From Rhodanobacter sp. 7MK24 (GTDB taxonomy: Bacteria > Pseudomonadota > Gammaproteobacteria > Xanthomonadales > Rhodanobacteraceae), in the NCBI RefSeq assembly GCF_014842995.1, contig NZ_JACYXL010000007.1, positions 122,666 through 186,665 on the forward strand: a stretch of 64,000 bases of DNA, in the 5' to 3' direction. Positions within the stretch are counted from its first letter, which is position 1, and every line of letters begins with the position of its first letter. This document shows, piece after piece, positions 47,373 through 56,963 of the stretch. The position numbers were made by a program, and so were the translations under genes. The notes beneath the pieces are model-generated. The model was given only the letters and a program-made list of their open reading frames with translations, was not told where the DNA came from and did not search any database.

Positions 47373-49058
47373 ATGCCCAATGCTTCATCCTCCGCGCGCT
47401 CACCTTGGTCGCATCGTCCAGCATGGATGAAGGATGCGGCGATTGCGCTGCTGTTTACCGCCATCTACCCGTTGCTGGGATACATCCAGTTCTATCACTG
47501 GTTGATTACCGATGGGCTGTTGTTTGCGGTGCTGTGGATCAGTCCGCGGCAACGGTGGCCGTGGTTGTTTGCAGCCATGATATTGGGACGGTTGTTGAAC
47601 GGGGTGGTGAGCAATGACTTGGTGATGCACGGTCATGGCGCCGTGTTGGGCTATTGGAAGGACTGGACGGCGTTCGTGCTTGGAGCCTGCCTGGAGCCGT
47701 TCCTGATCGCTCCGGGCGTGCTGGCGCTGCAGCGATGGGGGGTGGTTCCAGGCGCGCTTGTCGATGCACGCGCCATAGCGCGCCTGCATTTGGCTGCAGC
47801 GCTCTCTGCGGTGGCCGTGGCGAGCAAGGACGTGCTGTATGTGCTCAACGACGGATTCATCGCCGACGTGACGCTTTACGTGATCCACGATGCCGTGCCA
47901 CTGGGTCAGCCCGGGTCATGGGAGCTCGTGCTGCGTTTTGCCATCAAGAACTTCATGGGCTGCTTCGTCGGCATCCTGTTGATCGCTCCGGTCACGTTCT
48001 GGGTGGTGTCGCCGGGTGAGCGCGTTGGTTCCGCCCAGGTGCTTCGCGACACCCAGCGCCTGGTATTGCCCGCCGCCTTGCTGTTCCTGCTGCTCGGAAC
48101 GGTGGTGCGCAGTGCTCCGTTGGCGGAGGTGTTGCGCCTGCTTCTGCTGGCGGTGATCGCAGTCGCCGCCGTGCGCGATGGCTGGCGCGGCGCCGCGCTG
48201 GCCGTGCTGTCGGTGAGCATCGCGGTGGCGATTGATGACTATGCCGGCCAAACCGCCGCCAACCCGATCCAGTTGCAGATGTTCATCGCCATCAGTGGTG
48301 CGATGGGCTTGATGTTCGGTGCTGCCATCGACGAAATGCGTCGGCAGCGCCGGCAGCTTGACGAAGCACAGATACGCGCCTTCGCACTGGCCGACGGGCT
48401 TGCCAGTGCCGCAACCGGCAATCTGCGGGCCGAGGAACGCGAACGCCATCGCATCGCTGGCGAACTGCACGACGAATTCGGCCAGAACCTCACCGCCTTG
48501 CAGACCTATATGCAGGTGTTTCGCGACGACCTGCATCGAGCCGGCAAGAGCGGCGCAGCGGATCATCTCCTGGACATCATCCGGGCGATGCGCCACAACA
48601 TATCCGGCGTGCTCGAACGCCTGCGCCCGATGGCATTGGATGAACTCGGTTTGTTCGGCGCCATCGACCGCGGCATGCCGCGCCGCTTGGCGCAGGGGGC
48701 GGGCCTCGAATTGGACGTCATCATCGAAGGGGACGCGCGCCTGCTGTCCCTGTTGGATGATGTCCACCGCATCGCCGCCTATCGGCTGGTACAGGAGTCG
48801 GTCACCAACATCGTGCGCCATGCCCATGCCGTCTGCGCCCGTGTGCGCCTGCGCATCGAGCGGCGCGGGGGCGCGCTGTGGTTGTTCATAGATGTGCGCG
48901 ACGATGGCATCGGCGGTGCAGCGCACCTGCGCCAAGGCCATGGCCTGACCACCATGCAGGATCGCGTCACGGCACTCGGCGGGCGCCTGCATTTAAGCGA
49001 CCTGCGCTCTGGGCTACGCGTGCATGCGCTGCTGCGGCAGCCGCTTCGGGGCGAGTGA
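47373..49058 (+). CDS. MASE1-type membrane histidine kinase (HisKA_3 class)
   Basis: Protein of 561 aa. About eight hydrophobic helices between residues 20 and 315 look like a MASE1 sensor. A coiled coil follows, then the HisKA_3 dimerisation helix with the phospho-acceptor His366 in ELHDEFGQNLTAL. The HATPase has an N-box with NIVRHAHA, G1 DDGIGG and G2 GHGLTTMQDR. This is the UhpB/NarX class that pairs with LuxR-type regulators, matching the divergent gene at 46646. The signal is unknown. Confidence 0.93.
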   Translation: MPNASSSARSPWSHRPAWMKDAAIALLFTAIYPLLGYIQFYHWLITDGLLFAVLWISPRQRWPWLFAAMILGRLLNGVVSNDLVMHGHGAVLGYWKDWTAFVLGACLEPFLIAPGVLALQRWGVVPGALVDARAIARLHLAAALSAVAVASKDVLYVLNDGFIADVTLYVIHDAVPLGQPGSWELVLRFAIKNFMGCFVGILLIAPVTFWVVSPGERVGSAQVLRDTQRLVLPAALLFLLLGTVVRSAPLAEVLRLLLLAVIAVAAVRDGWRGAALAVLSVSIAVAIDDYAGQTAANPIQLQMFIAISGAMGLMFGAAIDEMRRQRRQLDEAQIRAFALADGLASAATGNLRAEERERHRIAGELHDEFGQNLTALQTYMQVFRDDLHRAGKSGAADHLLDIIRAMRHNISGVLERLRPMALDELGLFGAIDRGMPRRLAQGAGLELDVIIEGDARLLSLLDDVHRIAAYRLVQESVTNIVRHAHAVCARVRLRIERRGGALWLFIDVRDDGIGGAAHLRQGHGLTTMQDRVTALGGRLHLSDLRSGLRVHALLRQPLRGE

Positions 49059-49218
49059 GAAATTTTCTCGTTGTGGCGAGTGGCGATGCGCGGCTTAATA
49101 CCAAGACAATAAGTTAGATCAACCCTAAAGGCGGCCTTGGATAGGCTGAAATCAACTTATTCGTCACTAAACACGGGGGTGTTTATATGGAAATTACTAA
49201 TCAATGGGGGCCTAACAC

Positions 49219-49419
49219 ATGAAAACTAAGAAAACAGGTGGACGCAAGCTCGGCGACAAAAATCATTCGCTTCGGGAAGAGCGTCTCATTGCCGAGAACG
49301 AGAAATTGAAAGCTGATATTGCAGTACAAAGAGCGAAAGTCAAAATTAAGGATGCGCGAATGAAAGAGCTTCGAGCTTCTTTGGCCGCCGAGAAAAAGAA
49401 AGGCGCGACCGAAAAGTAA
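49219..49419 (+). CDS. Small basic coiled-coil protein in an AT-rich patch
   Basis: Protein of 66 aa, very rich in Lys, Glu and Ala. It is predicted to be one long helix with heptads from about residue 20 (ERLIAENEKLKADIAVQRAKV). No signal peptide, no membrane helix, and no family I can name. A GGGGG run lies about 8 nt before the ATG. Base composition and codon use are clearly AT-richer than the flanking kinase and prfA. It is followed closely by a lipoprotein gene and may be part of the same acquired fragment. Confidence 0.65.
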   Translation: MKTKKTGGRKLGDKNHSLREERLIAENEKLKADIAVQRAKVKIKDARMKELRASLAAEKKKGATEK

Positions 49420-49473
49420 ATCATGACTCATGATTTACTCTTCTTCAAAGCAGGCATGGTGAGGGCGTGCATT

Positions 49474-50685
49474 GTGAAAAAAATGATTTTGACGCTTACG
49501 ATAATCTTGACTGCACTTTCTACGGTTTCTTGTTCCAACGGAGGTTTGCCACAGCAGCCAAGCCAAGCAACGCTAGCGGTCGCTTCGACCGTTCCGGAAA
49601 TCTCCAAGAAGGAGAATGACGTACTGACGCAGAAGCTCAATGATTTCGAGGATCAGTGCAAGATTCAGATCAACGATCTTTATGGGAAGATTGGCTCTTC
49701 GACGAAAGAGAAATTCTTAAATATGTTCCATTCAGCCGTGTCTTCCGATTGTCAGCAGATTCTCATGAGTAATGACCCGACGCCAATGTCGGATGAAATC
49801 TGCGTCTCAATAAGGACACAGCATCCAGAGGTTCGGAAGAATGATCTTCCGCCAGTATGTACTGCGTCTATCAAAGATGATAGCAATGGAAGTGCGGACG
49901 AACGGCCGGTCAACGCATCAAGCGGAGACAGTGCTGCAGTATCCGCGTCTGCTGGGCTCTCATCCGGTGAGAGAGCGGATTGCATTCAAGCGGTTGCCAA
50001 CGACTATAGTAACTCACAAACTCAAACTGACCTGAATGGCAACCTTGCCGACACAGAAAGTCTCTATCCAGGATGTAGTGCACTATTTGGCGCCGATGCG
50101 CCGCAGACTGATGATATCAAACAGGCGTGCGAAGATATTGGTAATGCACGTTTGCAAATGGCAAAGATGCTTGGCCATTTCCTTTCTACACACGATGCCC
50201 CGGTTTGCGATACGATGAGAAGGCAGACTACGGATGCGCATCAGGCGAAGAAGGATGAATATGATGCTTTCATGAAAAGCCTCCCTGCTCGTCTCGCGTC
50301 TGGTGAATTCAATTGCAAAAATGCTCCAAGCAATGCGCAATGCGCGCGCACCAAAGAAAAGTTGGTGCAGGAACGAGAACTCTTCAAGCTCGATTCGCAA
50401 GAATTCTGGGGAATGTCGGATACGCCTATGCTTTGGAATTGGATTGATTGTCAAGGAAGAAATTTTGCAAGTCCAGAAATGCATGGGGCGTTGCTTGCAA
50501 GTGTAACGTTTGGATCCACTGTGGATGGCGGTTCTCCTGGTTTTGATGAGGTTAGTTTGGTGTCGTCAACTGGTATCCCTGAAGTTGATGCTGCCGCAAT
50601 TAATTTCGTCAAATCTTGCAAAGTAAAATGGACGGGTGCCGGAACGACAATAAAGGCTGCCATTCCGATCCCTATGGATTATTAA
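49474..50685 (+). CDS. Lipoprotein with TonB-like C-terminal region
   Basis: Protein of 403 aa in an AT-rich island. The N terminus is a lipoprotein signal (KKMILTLTIILTALSTVSC, lipobox TVSC). The mature part has many Cys, Gln, Asp and Ser residues and helical segments. The last 60 residues (VSLVSSTGIPEVDAAAINFVKSCKV) resemble the TonB C-terminal domain, in which a 'V.SSG.PELD.AA..AV' strand-helix is typical. The GTG at 49474 has GAGGG 8 nt upstream; frames from 49423 or 49456 would spoil the signal. The function is unknown. The codon use suggests horizontal transfer. Confidence 0.7.
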   Translation: MKKMILTLTIILTALSTVSCSNGGLPQQPSQATLAVASTVPEISKKENDVLTQKLNDFEDQCKIQINDLYGKIGSSTKEKFLNMFHSAVSSDCQQILMSNDPTPMSDEICVSIRTQHPEVRKNDLPPVCTASIKDDSNGSADERPVNASSGDSAAVSASAGLSSGERADCIQAVANDYSNSQTQTDLNGNLADTESLYPGCSALFGADAPQTDDIKQACEDIGNARLQMAKMLGHFLSTHDAPVCDTMRRQTTDAHQAKKDEYDAFMKSLPARLASGEFNCKNAPSNAQCARTKEKLVQERELFKLDSQEFWGMSDTPMLWNWIDCQGRNFASPEMHGALLASVTFGSTVDGGSPGFDEVSLVSSTGIPEVDAAAINFVKSCKVKWTGAGTTIKAAIPIPMDY

Positions 50686-50775
50686 TAATGTCTTAAGTTT
50701 ACTTTCGTTGCGCGCGCGCCGGTGCGTAGTAGCTTTTGGAGCCAAGTCCGCCGTGTACAGGTGCCCCTAAAAAGT

Positions 50776-51855
50776 TCAGCCCTGTCCCAGGGCCTGCAAC
50801 TGGTCGGCCTGGTTCTCGCGGGTCAGGGTATCGACCAGTTCGTCCAGGTCGCCCTGGATGATTTCCGGCAGGCGGTAAAGCGTGAGGTTGACGCGGTGGT
50901 CGGTGATGCGGCCCTGCGGGAAGTTGTAGGTGCGGATGCGCTGGCTGCGATCGCCGGAACCCACCTGCAGGCGGCGCTCCTGCGCCTGGGCCGCGGTCTG
51001 CTTGGACTGCGCCTCGTCCAGCAGGCGGGCCCGCAGCAGGCTCATCGCACGGGCGCGGTTCTTGTGCTGGCTGCGCTCGTCCTGGCACTCGACCACGGTG
51101 CCGCTGGGCAGGTGGGTGATGCGGATGGCCGAGTCGGTCTTGTTGACGTGCTGGCCGCCCGCTCCCGAGGCACGGAACGTGTCGATCTTGAGGTCGGCGG
51201 GGTTGATCTCGATGGCGTCGATCTCGTCCAGCTCGGGCAGGATCGCCACCGTGGCCGCCGAGGTGTGGATGCGTCCCTGCGACTCGGTTTCCGGCACGCG
51301 CTGTACGCGGTGCGTGCCCGATTCGAACTTCAGCCGCGAGTACGCGCCCTTGCCCTCGACGCGTGCCACGATCTCCTTGTAGCCGCCATGCTCGCCGTGG
51401 CTCTCGCTGAGGATTTCCACCTGCCAGCGCCGGCGTTCGGCGTAACGCGCGTACATGCGGAACAGGTCGCCGGCGAAGATCGCCGCTTCGTCGCCACCGG
51501 TGCCGGCGCGCACCTCGAGGTAGAGGTTGGCCTCGTCGCGCGGGTCCTTCGGCAGCAGCAGGATCTGCAGTTCGCCGTCGAGCTCGACGAGGCGCGCTTG
51601 CAGTCGTGCGATGTCGTCGGCAGCCATCTCGGCGAGCTCGGGATCGTCCAGCATCGCGCGTGCATCGACGAGTTCGCGCGTGGTGGATTCGTGCTCGCGC
51701 AGTGCGCCGGCGACGGGCTCCAACTGCGCGTATTCGCGCGACAACTCGCGGAAGCGCGTGCCGTCGGCCAGCACGTCGGGCTGGGCCAGCAGCAGGCCGA
51801 TTTCCTCATGGCGTTCGGCGAGGGTTTCGAGTTTGCGGCGGATGGAAGGCGTCAT
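50776..51855 (-). CDS. prfA: Peptide chain release factor 1
   Basis: Class I release factor of 359 aa that reads UAA and UAG. The catalytic motif [13 protein letters not shown] is present. The codon-recognition loop of RF1 would be expected about 45 residues before it. The ATG at 51855 gives the normal length. It sits downstream of hemA, as in Pseudomonas and Xanthomonas, with a palindromic repeat between the two genes. Confidence 0.97.
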   Translation of the reverse strand: MTPSIRRKLETLAERHEEIGLLLAQPDVLADGTRFRELSREYAQLEPVAGALREHESTTRELVDARAMLDDPELAEMAADDIARLQARLVELDGELQILLLPKDPRDEANLYLEVRAGTGGDEAAIFAGDLFRMYARYAERRRWQVEILSESHGEHGGYKEIVARVEGKGAYSRLKFESGTHRVQRVPETESQGRIHTSAATVAILPELDEIDAIEINPADLKIDTFRASGAGGQHVNKTDSAIRITHLPSGTVVECQDERSQHKNRARAMSLLRARLLDEAQSKQTAAQAQERRLQVGSGDRSQRIRTYNFPQGRITDHRVNLTLYRLPEIIQGDLDELVDTLTRENQADQLQALGQG

Positions 51856-51877
51856 GGCATCGTCGGTTGCGTGTGCA

Positions 51878-51949
51878 GGAGCGCACCCTGTGCGCGATTG
51901 CTCCTGGCTTCGGTCGAAGCGCAAGGCATTCGCTCACAGGGTGCGTTCT
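51878..51949. repeat. REP-like palindromic repeat, copy 2
   Basis: GGAGCGCACCCTGTGCGCGA (51878-51897) faces a diverged complement (51930-51949, about two mismatches). It lies between hemA and prfA, and its right arm overlaps the hemA stop codon. Copy 1 is at 12255-12325. Confidence 0.8.
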
Positions 51950-53219
51950 ACAACAGGTCGGGGTCTTGCGGATCGAGGTCGTACAGCCGACCCGCCGCAT
52001 GCAGCAGATCAAGGTCGCCCGAAAGCGCCGCTTCGCGCAAGCGCGCACTGGGATGGTGCAGCAGCTTGTTGGTGAGCGTGTGGGCGAGGAAGCCCAGCGC
52101 CTCTTCGGGCGACTTGCCGCGTGCGAGCATGGCGCGGGCCTTCTCCAGCACCTCGTCGCGCTGCGTCTCGGCGTGCTGGCGCAGGTCGAGCGCGGGGTTG
52201 CGCACGCCGAGGGCGCGGCGCCAGGCCATGTAGCGATCCACCTGCAGGTCGATGATGGCGTCCGCCTCGCGGGCGGCGGCGGCGCGCGAACGACGGTTGT
52301 CGTCGATCACCTGCTGCAGGTCGTCGATGGCGTAGAGGTAGACGTCGGGCAGTTCGGCTACAGCCGGTTCGATGTCCCGTGGCACCGCGATGTCCACCAT
52401 GAACATCGGCTTGCGTCGGCGCGTGGCGAGGGCCTTTTCCACCATCGCACGAGTGACGACGGGCGTACGGGCCGCCGTGGAGGAAATCACGATGTCGGCT
52501 TCGGCCAGGTGCTGCGGCAGGTCGGCCAGCGCGATCGCGTAGCCGCCGTAGCGTTGGGCGAGATCCTGCGCGGTTTCCAGGGTGCGGTTGGCCACGATCA
52601 ATCGGCGCGCCCGCTTGTCGGCAAGATGGCGCGCGGCCAGCTCGACGGTGTCGCCTGCACCGATCAGCAGCACGCAGGCTTCGCGCAGGTCGGCGAACAC
52701 CTGTTCGGCAAGGCGCACCGCGGTGAACGCCACCGACACGGTGTGTGCGCCGATGCGGGTTTCGGTGCGCACGCGCTTGGCCACGGCGAAGGTGTGCTGC
52801 AGCAGGCGATCCAGCGGCGCCTTCAACGCGTTCGCCTCACGCGCCAGCTGGTAGGCATCCTTCACCTGGCCGAGTATCTGCGGCTCGCCCAGCACCATCG
52901 AATCGAGGCCGGTGGCGACGCGGAACAAGTGGCGCGCGGCGGCCTGTTCGTCGTGGCGATAAAGGAACTCATCCAGCTTGCCGGGAGTCAGCTGATGGTG
53001 GCGGCTCAACCATGCCTGCGGCAATTGTTCGGCACCGGCGGCCACGCTCACGTACAGCTCGGTGCGGTTGCAGGTCGACAGGATCAATGCCTCCTCCACG
53101 CCAGGCTCTCGCTGCAGTTCGTGCAGGGCAGCGAGGGCGGAATCGGGGTCGAACGCCACCTGCTCGCGCAGGGATACCGGCGCGGTAAGGTGGTTGAGCC
53201 CGAGGGCGATCAGCGGCAT
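51948..53219 (-). CDS. hemA: Glutamyl-tRNA reductase
   Basis: First step of C5 tetrapyrrole synthesis: reduces glutamyl-tRNA to glutamate-1-semialdehyde. The protein is 423 aa. The catalytic Cys50 is in STCNRTELY. A NADPH domain carries LLIGAGDTVELAARHL, and VLGEPQILGQVK is also conserved. The C terminus is the helical dimerisation domain. It is divergent from the TPR lipoprotein gene and precedes prfA on its own strand. Confidence 0.97.
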   Translation of the reverse strand: MPLIALGLNHLTAPVSLREQVAFDPDSALAALHELQREPGVEEALILSTCNRTELYVSVAAGAEQLPQAWLSRHHQLTPGKLDEFLYRHDEQAAARHLFRVATGLDSMVLGEPQILGQVKDAYQLAREANALKAPLDRLLQHTFAVAKRVRTETRIGAHTVSVAFTAVRLAEQVFADLREACVLLIGAGDTVELAARHLADKRARRLIVANRTLETAQDLAQRYGGYAIALADLPQHLAEADIVISSTAARTPVVTRAMVEKALATRRRKPMFMVDIAVPRDIEPAVAELPDVYLYAIDDLQQVIDDNRRSRAAAAREADAIIDLQVDRYMAWRRALGVRNPALDLRQHAETQRDEVLEKARAMLARGKSPEEALGFLAHTLTNKLLHHPSARLREAALSGDLDLLHAAGRLYDLDPQDPDLL

Positions 53220-53367
53220 GAGGTAACGAGAGTCCCGGCGTGGATCAGGCGGCGTAGGCTAAGCTTGTCGTCGAGGCGCCGTGGATTCGGACACGGTGTG
53301 GCATGTGTGCAGACGTGACGGACAGACGATGGTCAGTGTGCGAAGCGGGCGTTGCGGATTCAAGCAG

Positions 53368-55074
53368 ATGCGGCATTTTACGGCAGCCGCCACGCTGATG
53401 CTCGGGCTGGCCGCCTGCGCGCAGGCACCCCTCAGGCCTGCGCCTGCGGCCGCCCCTCAGCCGTTGGCGCACATGGTGGTGGCGACGCCGGATGCGGACC
53501 ACGACCTGCTCGCGCAGCTTATGGCCGGCGAGATGGCATTGGGCCGTACCGACCTGAAGTCTGCCGCTTTGCACTACGGCAAGGCGATGGCGATCAGCAA
53601 CGACCCCGAGGTGGCCGAGCGCGCGGCGATGCTGGCGATCGCGGTGCACGACGATGACGCGGCCAGCCGCGCGCTGGCCCGCTGGCAGTCGCTGGGCGCC
53701 AAGCCGGCACCGATGGCGCAGGCGCGCGCGCAGCTTGCGCTTGATCACGGCGATACGCCCGAGGCGCAGCACCAGTTGCAGATCCTCACCGACAGCCACG
53801 ACAAGAATGCCTGGCGCGACTTCGGCCAAGTGCTGGTGGCCGCACGCGACCAGGCGCAGGCCGCGCAACTGCTGGAAACGCTGGCCACGCCGCAACGCCT
53901 GCCTGCCGATCCGCAGGCTTGGCTGGCGATGAGCGAGCTGGGCGACAAGCTGGGCCGGCATGCCTACGCACAGCGGGTTGCGGATGCCGCCATCGTCCGC
54001 TTCCCGGGCAACGCCGAGGTTTATGTGTGGTCGGCGCAGATGAAGGCCGGCAACGGCGATACGAAGGGAGCGTTCGCGTTGCTGCAACAGGCGACTGCCA
54101 AGTCGCCGGACAACGTGCGTCTGCGCCTTGTCTACGCCAGCCTACTCAGCCAGTCGGGCGATGATGCGGCGGCCATGAAACTGCTGGATCATGGCCCGCA
54201 GGACGCCGACACCTACCAGTTGCGTGCTGCGCTCGCCGTGCACGACAAGGACAGCAAGGCGCTTTCCGCGCTGTATCGCCAGTTGCAGCAGGCTGCGCCC
54301 GGCGTGCGCGCACAAAACGCCTTCCTGCTCGGTCAGCTGGCGGAAATGCAGCATCGCGACGCCGAAGCCCTGGCCTGGTACGACCAGGTCGGCGACGACG
54401 ATCCGCATGCCTTCGACGCCGATCTGCGCAGCGCCGTGTTGCTGCAGGCGCAAGGCAAGAGCACCGACGCGCACGAACTGCTCGGCCAGATGGAAATGGA
54501 CTATCTCGACCAGCCGAACCAGCTGCGCCAGGCGTGGCAGCTCGACGCCGAAATCTACATGCAGGAGCAGAACTATCCGCAGGCCATCAGTGCCTTCACC
54601 CGCGCGCTGCAAGTGGTGCCGAACGACCCGGGGCTGCTGTATGGCCGCGGGCTGGCTTATGCCAGCGCGGGGCAGGTCGACCCCGCCGTGCGGGATTTCC
54701 GCAGCCTGCTCAAGCTCAAGCCCGACGACATCGACGCCAGCAATGCGCTGGGCTTCACCCTGGCCGACGCCAACCGCGACCTGCCGGAGGCTGAGCAGTT
54801 GATCGGCAGGGCGCGGGCGGCGCGGCCGAACGATCCGGCCATCGCGGATTCGTGGGGCTGGGTGCAGTACCGGCTGGGCCATCTTGATCAGGCGGTGCAA
54901 TCGCTGCGCAGCGCATGGCAAGCCGGCAAGGATGGCGACATCGGCGTGCACCTCGGCGAGGTGCTGTGGGAACAGGGCGATCACCGGGGCGCGCAGCAGG
55001 TGTTCGATGCCGTGCGCAAGCTCGACCCGCACAATGCCAGCCTGCAGAGCACCCTCAAGCGGTTGAATCCATGA
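53368..55074 (+). CDS. TPR-repeat lipoprotein (hemA-lolB interval)
   Basis: Protein of 568 aa with a lipoprotein signal (MRHFTAAATLMLGLAAC, Cys17). At least six TPR units follow (for example LKSAALHYGKAMAISNDPEV, PQAISAFTRALQVVPNDPG, GWVQYRLGHLDQAVQSLRSA). Orthologues lie at this place between hemA and lolB in Pseudomonas and Xanthomonas. Their function is poorly defined, probably an outer-membrane scaffold. The start at 53368 fits the lipoprotein signal; an in-frame ATG at 53329 gives a weaker signal peptide. The stop overlaps the lolB start (ATGA). Confidence 0.9.
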   Translation: MRHFTAAATLMLGLAACAQAPLRPAPAAAPQPLAHMVVATPDADHDLLAQLMAGEMALGRTDLKSAALHYGKAMAISNDPEVAERAAMLAIAVHDDDAASRALARWQSLGAKPAPMAQARAQLALDHGDTPEAQHQLQILTDSHDKNAWRDFGQVLVAARDQAQAAQLLETLATPQRLPADPQAWLAMSELGDKLGRHAYAQRVADAAIVRFPGNAEVYVWSAQMKAGNGDTKGAFALLQQATAKSPDNVRLRLVYASLLSQSGDDAAAMKLLDHGPQDADTYQLRAALAVHDKDSKALSALYRQLQQAAPGVRAQNAFLLGQLAEMQHRDAEALAWYDQVGDDDPHAFDADLRSAVLLQAQGKSTDAHELLGQMEMDYLDQPNQLRQAWQLDAEIYMQEQNYPQAISAFTRALQVVPNDPGLLYGRGLAYASAGQVDPAVRDFRSLLKLKPDDIDASNALGFTLADANRDLPEAEQLIGRARAARPNDPAIADSWGWVQYRLGHLDQAVQSLRSAWQAGKDGDIGVHLGEVLWEQGDHRGAQQVFDAVRKLDPHNASLQSTLKRLNP

Positions 55075-55682
55075 AGCGTCATTTCCGATTTCTCGCGGTG
55101 GCCGTGCCGCTGCTGCTCGCCGCCTGCGTGCCACAGCAGGCGACGCGTATCAAGGGCGACGCGGGTTTGCTGAATGCGCAGGTCGCGCGCGAGCAGGCGC
55201 TGGCGCGTACCGACCACTGGACGCTGCAGGGGCGGTTGGGCGTTTCCGATGGCCATGCCGGTGGCAGCGGTAGCCTCACCTGGACACAGGACGGCGATCG
55301 CTACGAATTCGTGCTGCATGGACCGGCGCTCAGCGGCGCGGACTTCCGCCTCAGTGGCGGTCCCGATGGCGCCACTTTGGAAGGAGTGAACGGCGGTCCG
55401 CTGCACGGTCCGGACGCGGAGGCGCTGATGCAGCGCGCATTGGGCTGGACCGTGCCGCTGCACGATTTGCGTGCCTGGGTGCTGGGCCTGCGTGCCGACA
55501 GCGGCCCGGCCGAGCTGGCGTTCGGCGACAACCGGCTGCCATCGTTGCTCACGCAGGATGGCTGGTCGGTGGACTACCGAACCTGGGACACCACGCGCCA
55601 ACCTCCATTGCCTACCACCGTCTTTGCCGCGCGGCCGCCGTACAAGGTGCGGCTGTCGATCGAGACATGGAGTCTGCGTTGA
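55071..55682 (+). CDS. lolB: Outer-membrane lipoprotein LolB
   Basis: Receives lipoproteins from LolA and inserts them in the outer membrane. The protein is 203 aa with a lipoprotein signal (FLAVAVPLLLAACVPQ, Cys near residue 19) and a LolB beta domain with WTLQGRLGVSDGHAGGSGSLTW near the start and RLSIETW at the end. It overlaps the TPR gene by 4 nt. In relatives ispE follows directly; here a GGDEF protein intervenes. Confidence 0.94.
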   Translation: MKRHFRFLAVAVPLLLAACVPQQATRIKGDAGLLNAQVAREQALARTDHWTLQGRLGVSDGHAGGSGSLTWTQDGDRYEFVLHGPALSGADFRLSGGPDGATLEGVNGGPLHGPDAEALMQRALGWTVPLHDLRAWVLGLRADSGPAELAFGDNRLPSLLTQDGWSVDYRTWDTTRQPPLPTTVFAARPPYKVRLSIETWSLR

Positions 55683-55805
55683 GCGGACAGTCGCGCCGGA
55701 TCCGATCGCTGGCGCCATGGTCCTGGGCGGAGAGATCGCTGCAGGAGTGACCGCACGCATCCGACTCGCTAGAGTGCGCCGGGGCACGCATGGGGAAGGG
55801 TGGAC

Positions 55806-56909
55806 GTGGCTGCATTTCGACGAGGTGCCATTGGGGCTGCCATGTCCCTGATGCTGGGGCTGGCGACCGCCGTCGGCGCGCAGCAGCGGCCGGGCGATGG
55901 GCCGCCGCCGCCTGGCATGCCGTTACGACCCCCGCCACCCGGCACGTCGCCGCCAGGTCCGCGGCCACCGCCACCTCCTCCTCCGCTTCCGCGGATTGAG
56001 TCGGTTCAGGCGAGCACGCCCGCGCCCTTGCTGCCTACGTCGGCAACGACGGCAAGCCCGCAGGCGACAGCCGATGCCGCAATGCCAGCAGTGCCCGTGT
56101 CGACGCCTGCGGCCCATGCCGAAGCGGTTCCGGCGACAGTCCCGGCGCAGGTCGCGCCGACGCCGATCCACGCCGAAGTTCCGGCGAATCCATCGCAGCG
56201 ACCGCTGCCGTGGCTGTTGTTGCTCGCGCTGGCCGGTGCGCTGCTGGCCTGGTGGGCGTCGTTGCGCCGGTCGCGGCAGCTGCACGCGGAGGCCGAGCGG
56301 CTGGTGCGCCAGCAGCGTTTCCTGAAGTCGGCACACAGTCATTTGCGGCAGAAGTCCGAGCAGTTGCAGCAGTTGTCGATGCACGACCCCCTCACCGGCA
56401 CGCTGAACCGGCAGGCGTTCGCTGCGGAACTGCGCGAGCGCATCGATCATCTGGCGAAGTACAACCAGCCGCTAAGCCTGATCGTGTTCGACCTCGATCA
56501 CTTCAAGGCGATCAACGACAGCCACGGCCATCTGGTCGGCGATGCAGCACTGGCCCTGGTGGTCGGTGTGGTGCGCGAGCATCTGGTGAGCGACGATCTA
56601 TTCGGCCGCTTCGGCGGCGACGAGTTCATGATCGCCTGCGCCGGGCACCACGTCGCGCACGCCATGGCGCTGGCCGAACAGTTGCGCGCCGCCGTTGCCG
56701 CGCGGGCGCCCCTGGCCGAGCCGCCGATTCCCGACCTCACCCTCAGTCTTGGAGTGGCGCAGGCGGATCCGGATCACGGCTATCACCCCGACGAGCTGTT
56801 CGCGCGCGCGGACGCGGCGCTCTACGCCGCCAAGCAGGGTGGTCGCAATCGGGTCGCTGCCGACGTGCCGGTCGAGGCGGCGTCGGGTGCTATCCGGCGG
56901 CATCTGTGA
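55806..56909 (+). CDS. Membrane-anchored diguanylate cyclase (GGDEF)
   Basis: Protein of 367 aa. A signal-like N terminus is followed by about 115 residues very rich in Pro, Ala and Thr (PPPPGMPLRPPPPG). A membrane helix (PWLLLLALAGALLAWWASL, about 135-155), a short coiled coil, and the GGDEF domain follow. The active site is intact (FGGDEFM; FDLDHFKAIND also seen), so it should make cyclic di-GMP. The usual RxxD inhibitory site just before GGDEF is absent. The GTG at 55806 has GGGGAAGG with 6-nt spacing; 55800 and ATG 55842 are alternatives. Confidence 0.88.
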   Translation: MAAFRRGAIGAAMSLMLGLATAVGAQQRPGDGPPPPGMPLRPPPPGTSPPGPRPPPPPPPLPRIESVQASTPAPLLPTSATTASPQATADAAMPAVPVSTPAAHAEAVPATVPAQVAPTPIHAEVPANPSQRPLPWLLLLALAGALLAWWASLRRSRQLHAEAERLVRQQRFLKSAHSHLRQKSEQLQQLSMHDPLTGTLNRQAFAAELRERIDHLAKYNQPLSLIVFDLDHFKAINDSHGHLVGDAALALVVGVVREHLVSDDLFGRFGGDEFMIACAGHHVAHAMALAEQLRAAVAARAPLAEPPIPDLTLSLGVAQADPDHGYHPDELFARADAALYAAKQGGRNRVAADVPVEAASGAIRRHL

Positions 56910-56963
56910 TCCGTGCGCCGGCGCGGCGGTTAAGCTAGAGGGCTCCCTGGAATCCATCGGCCC

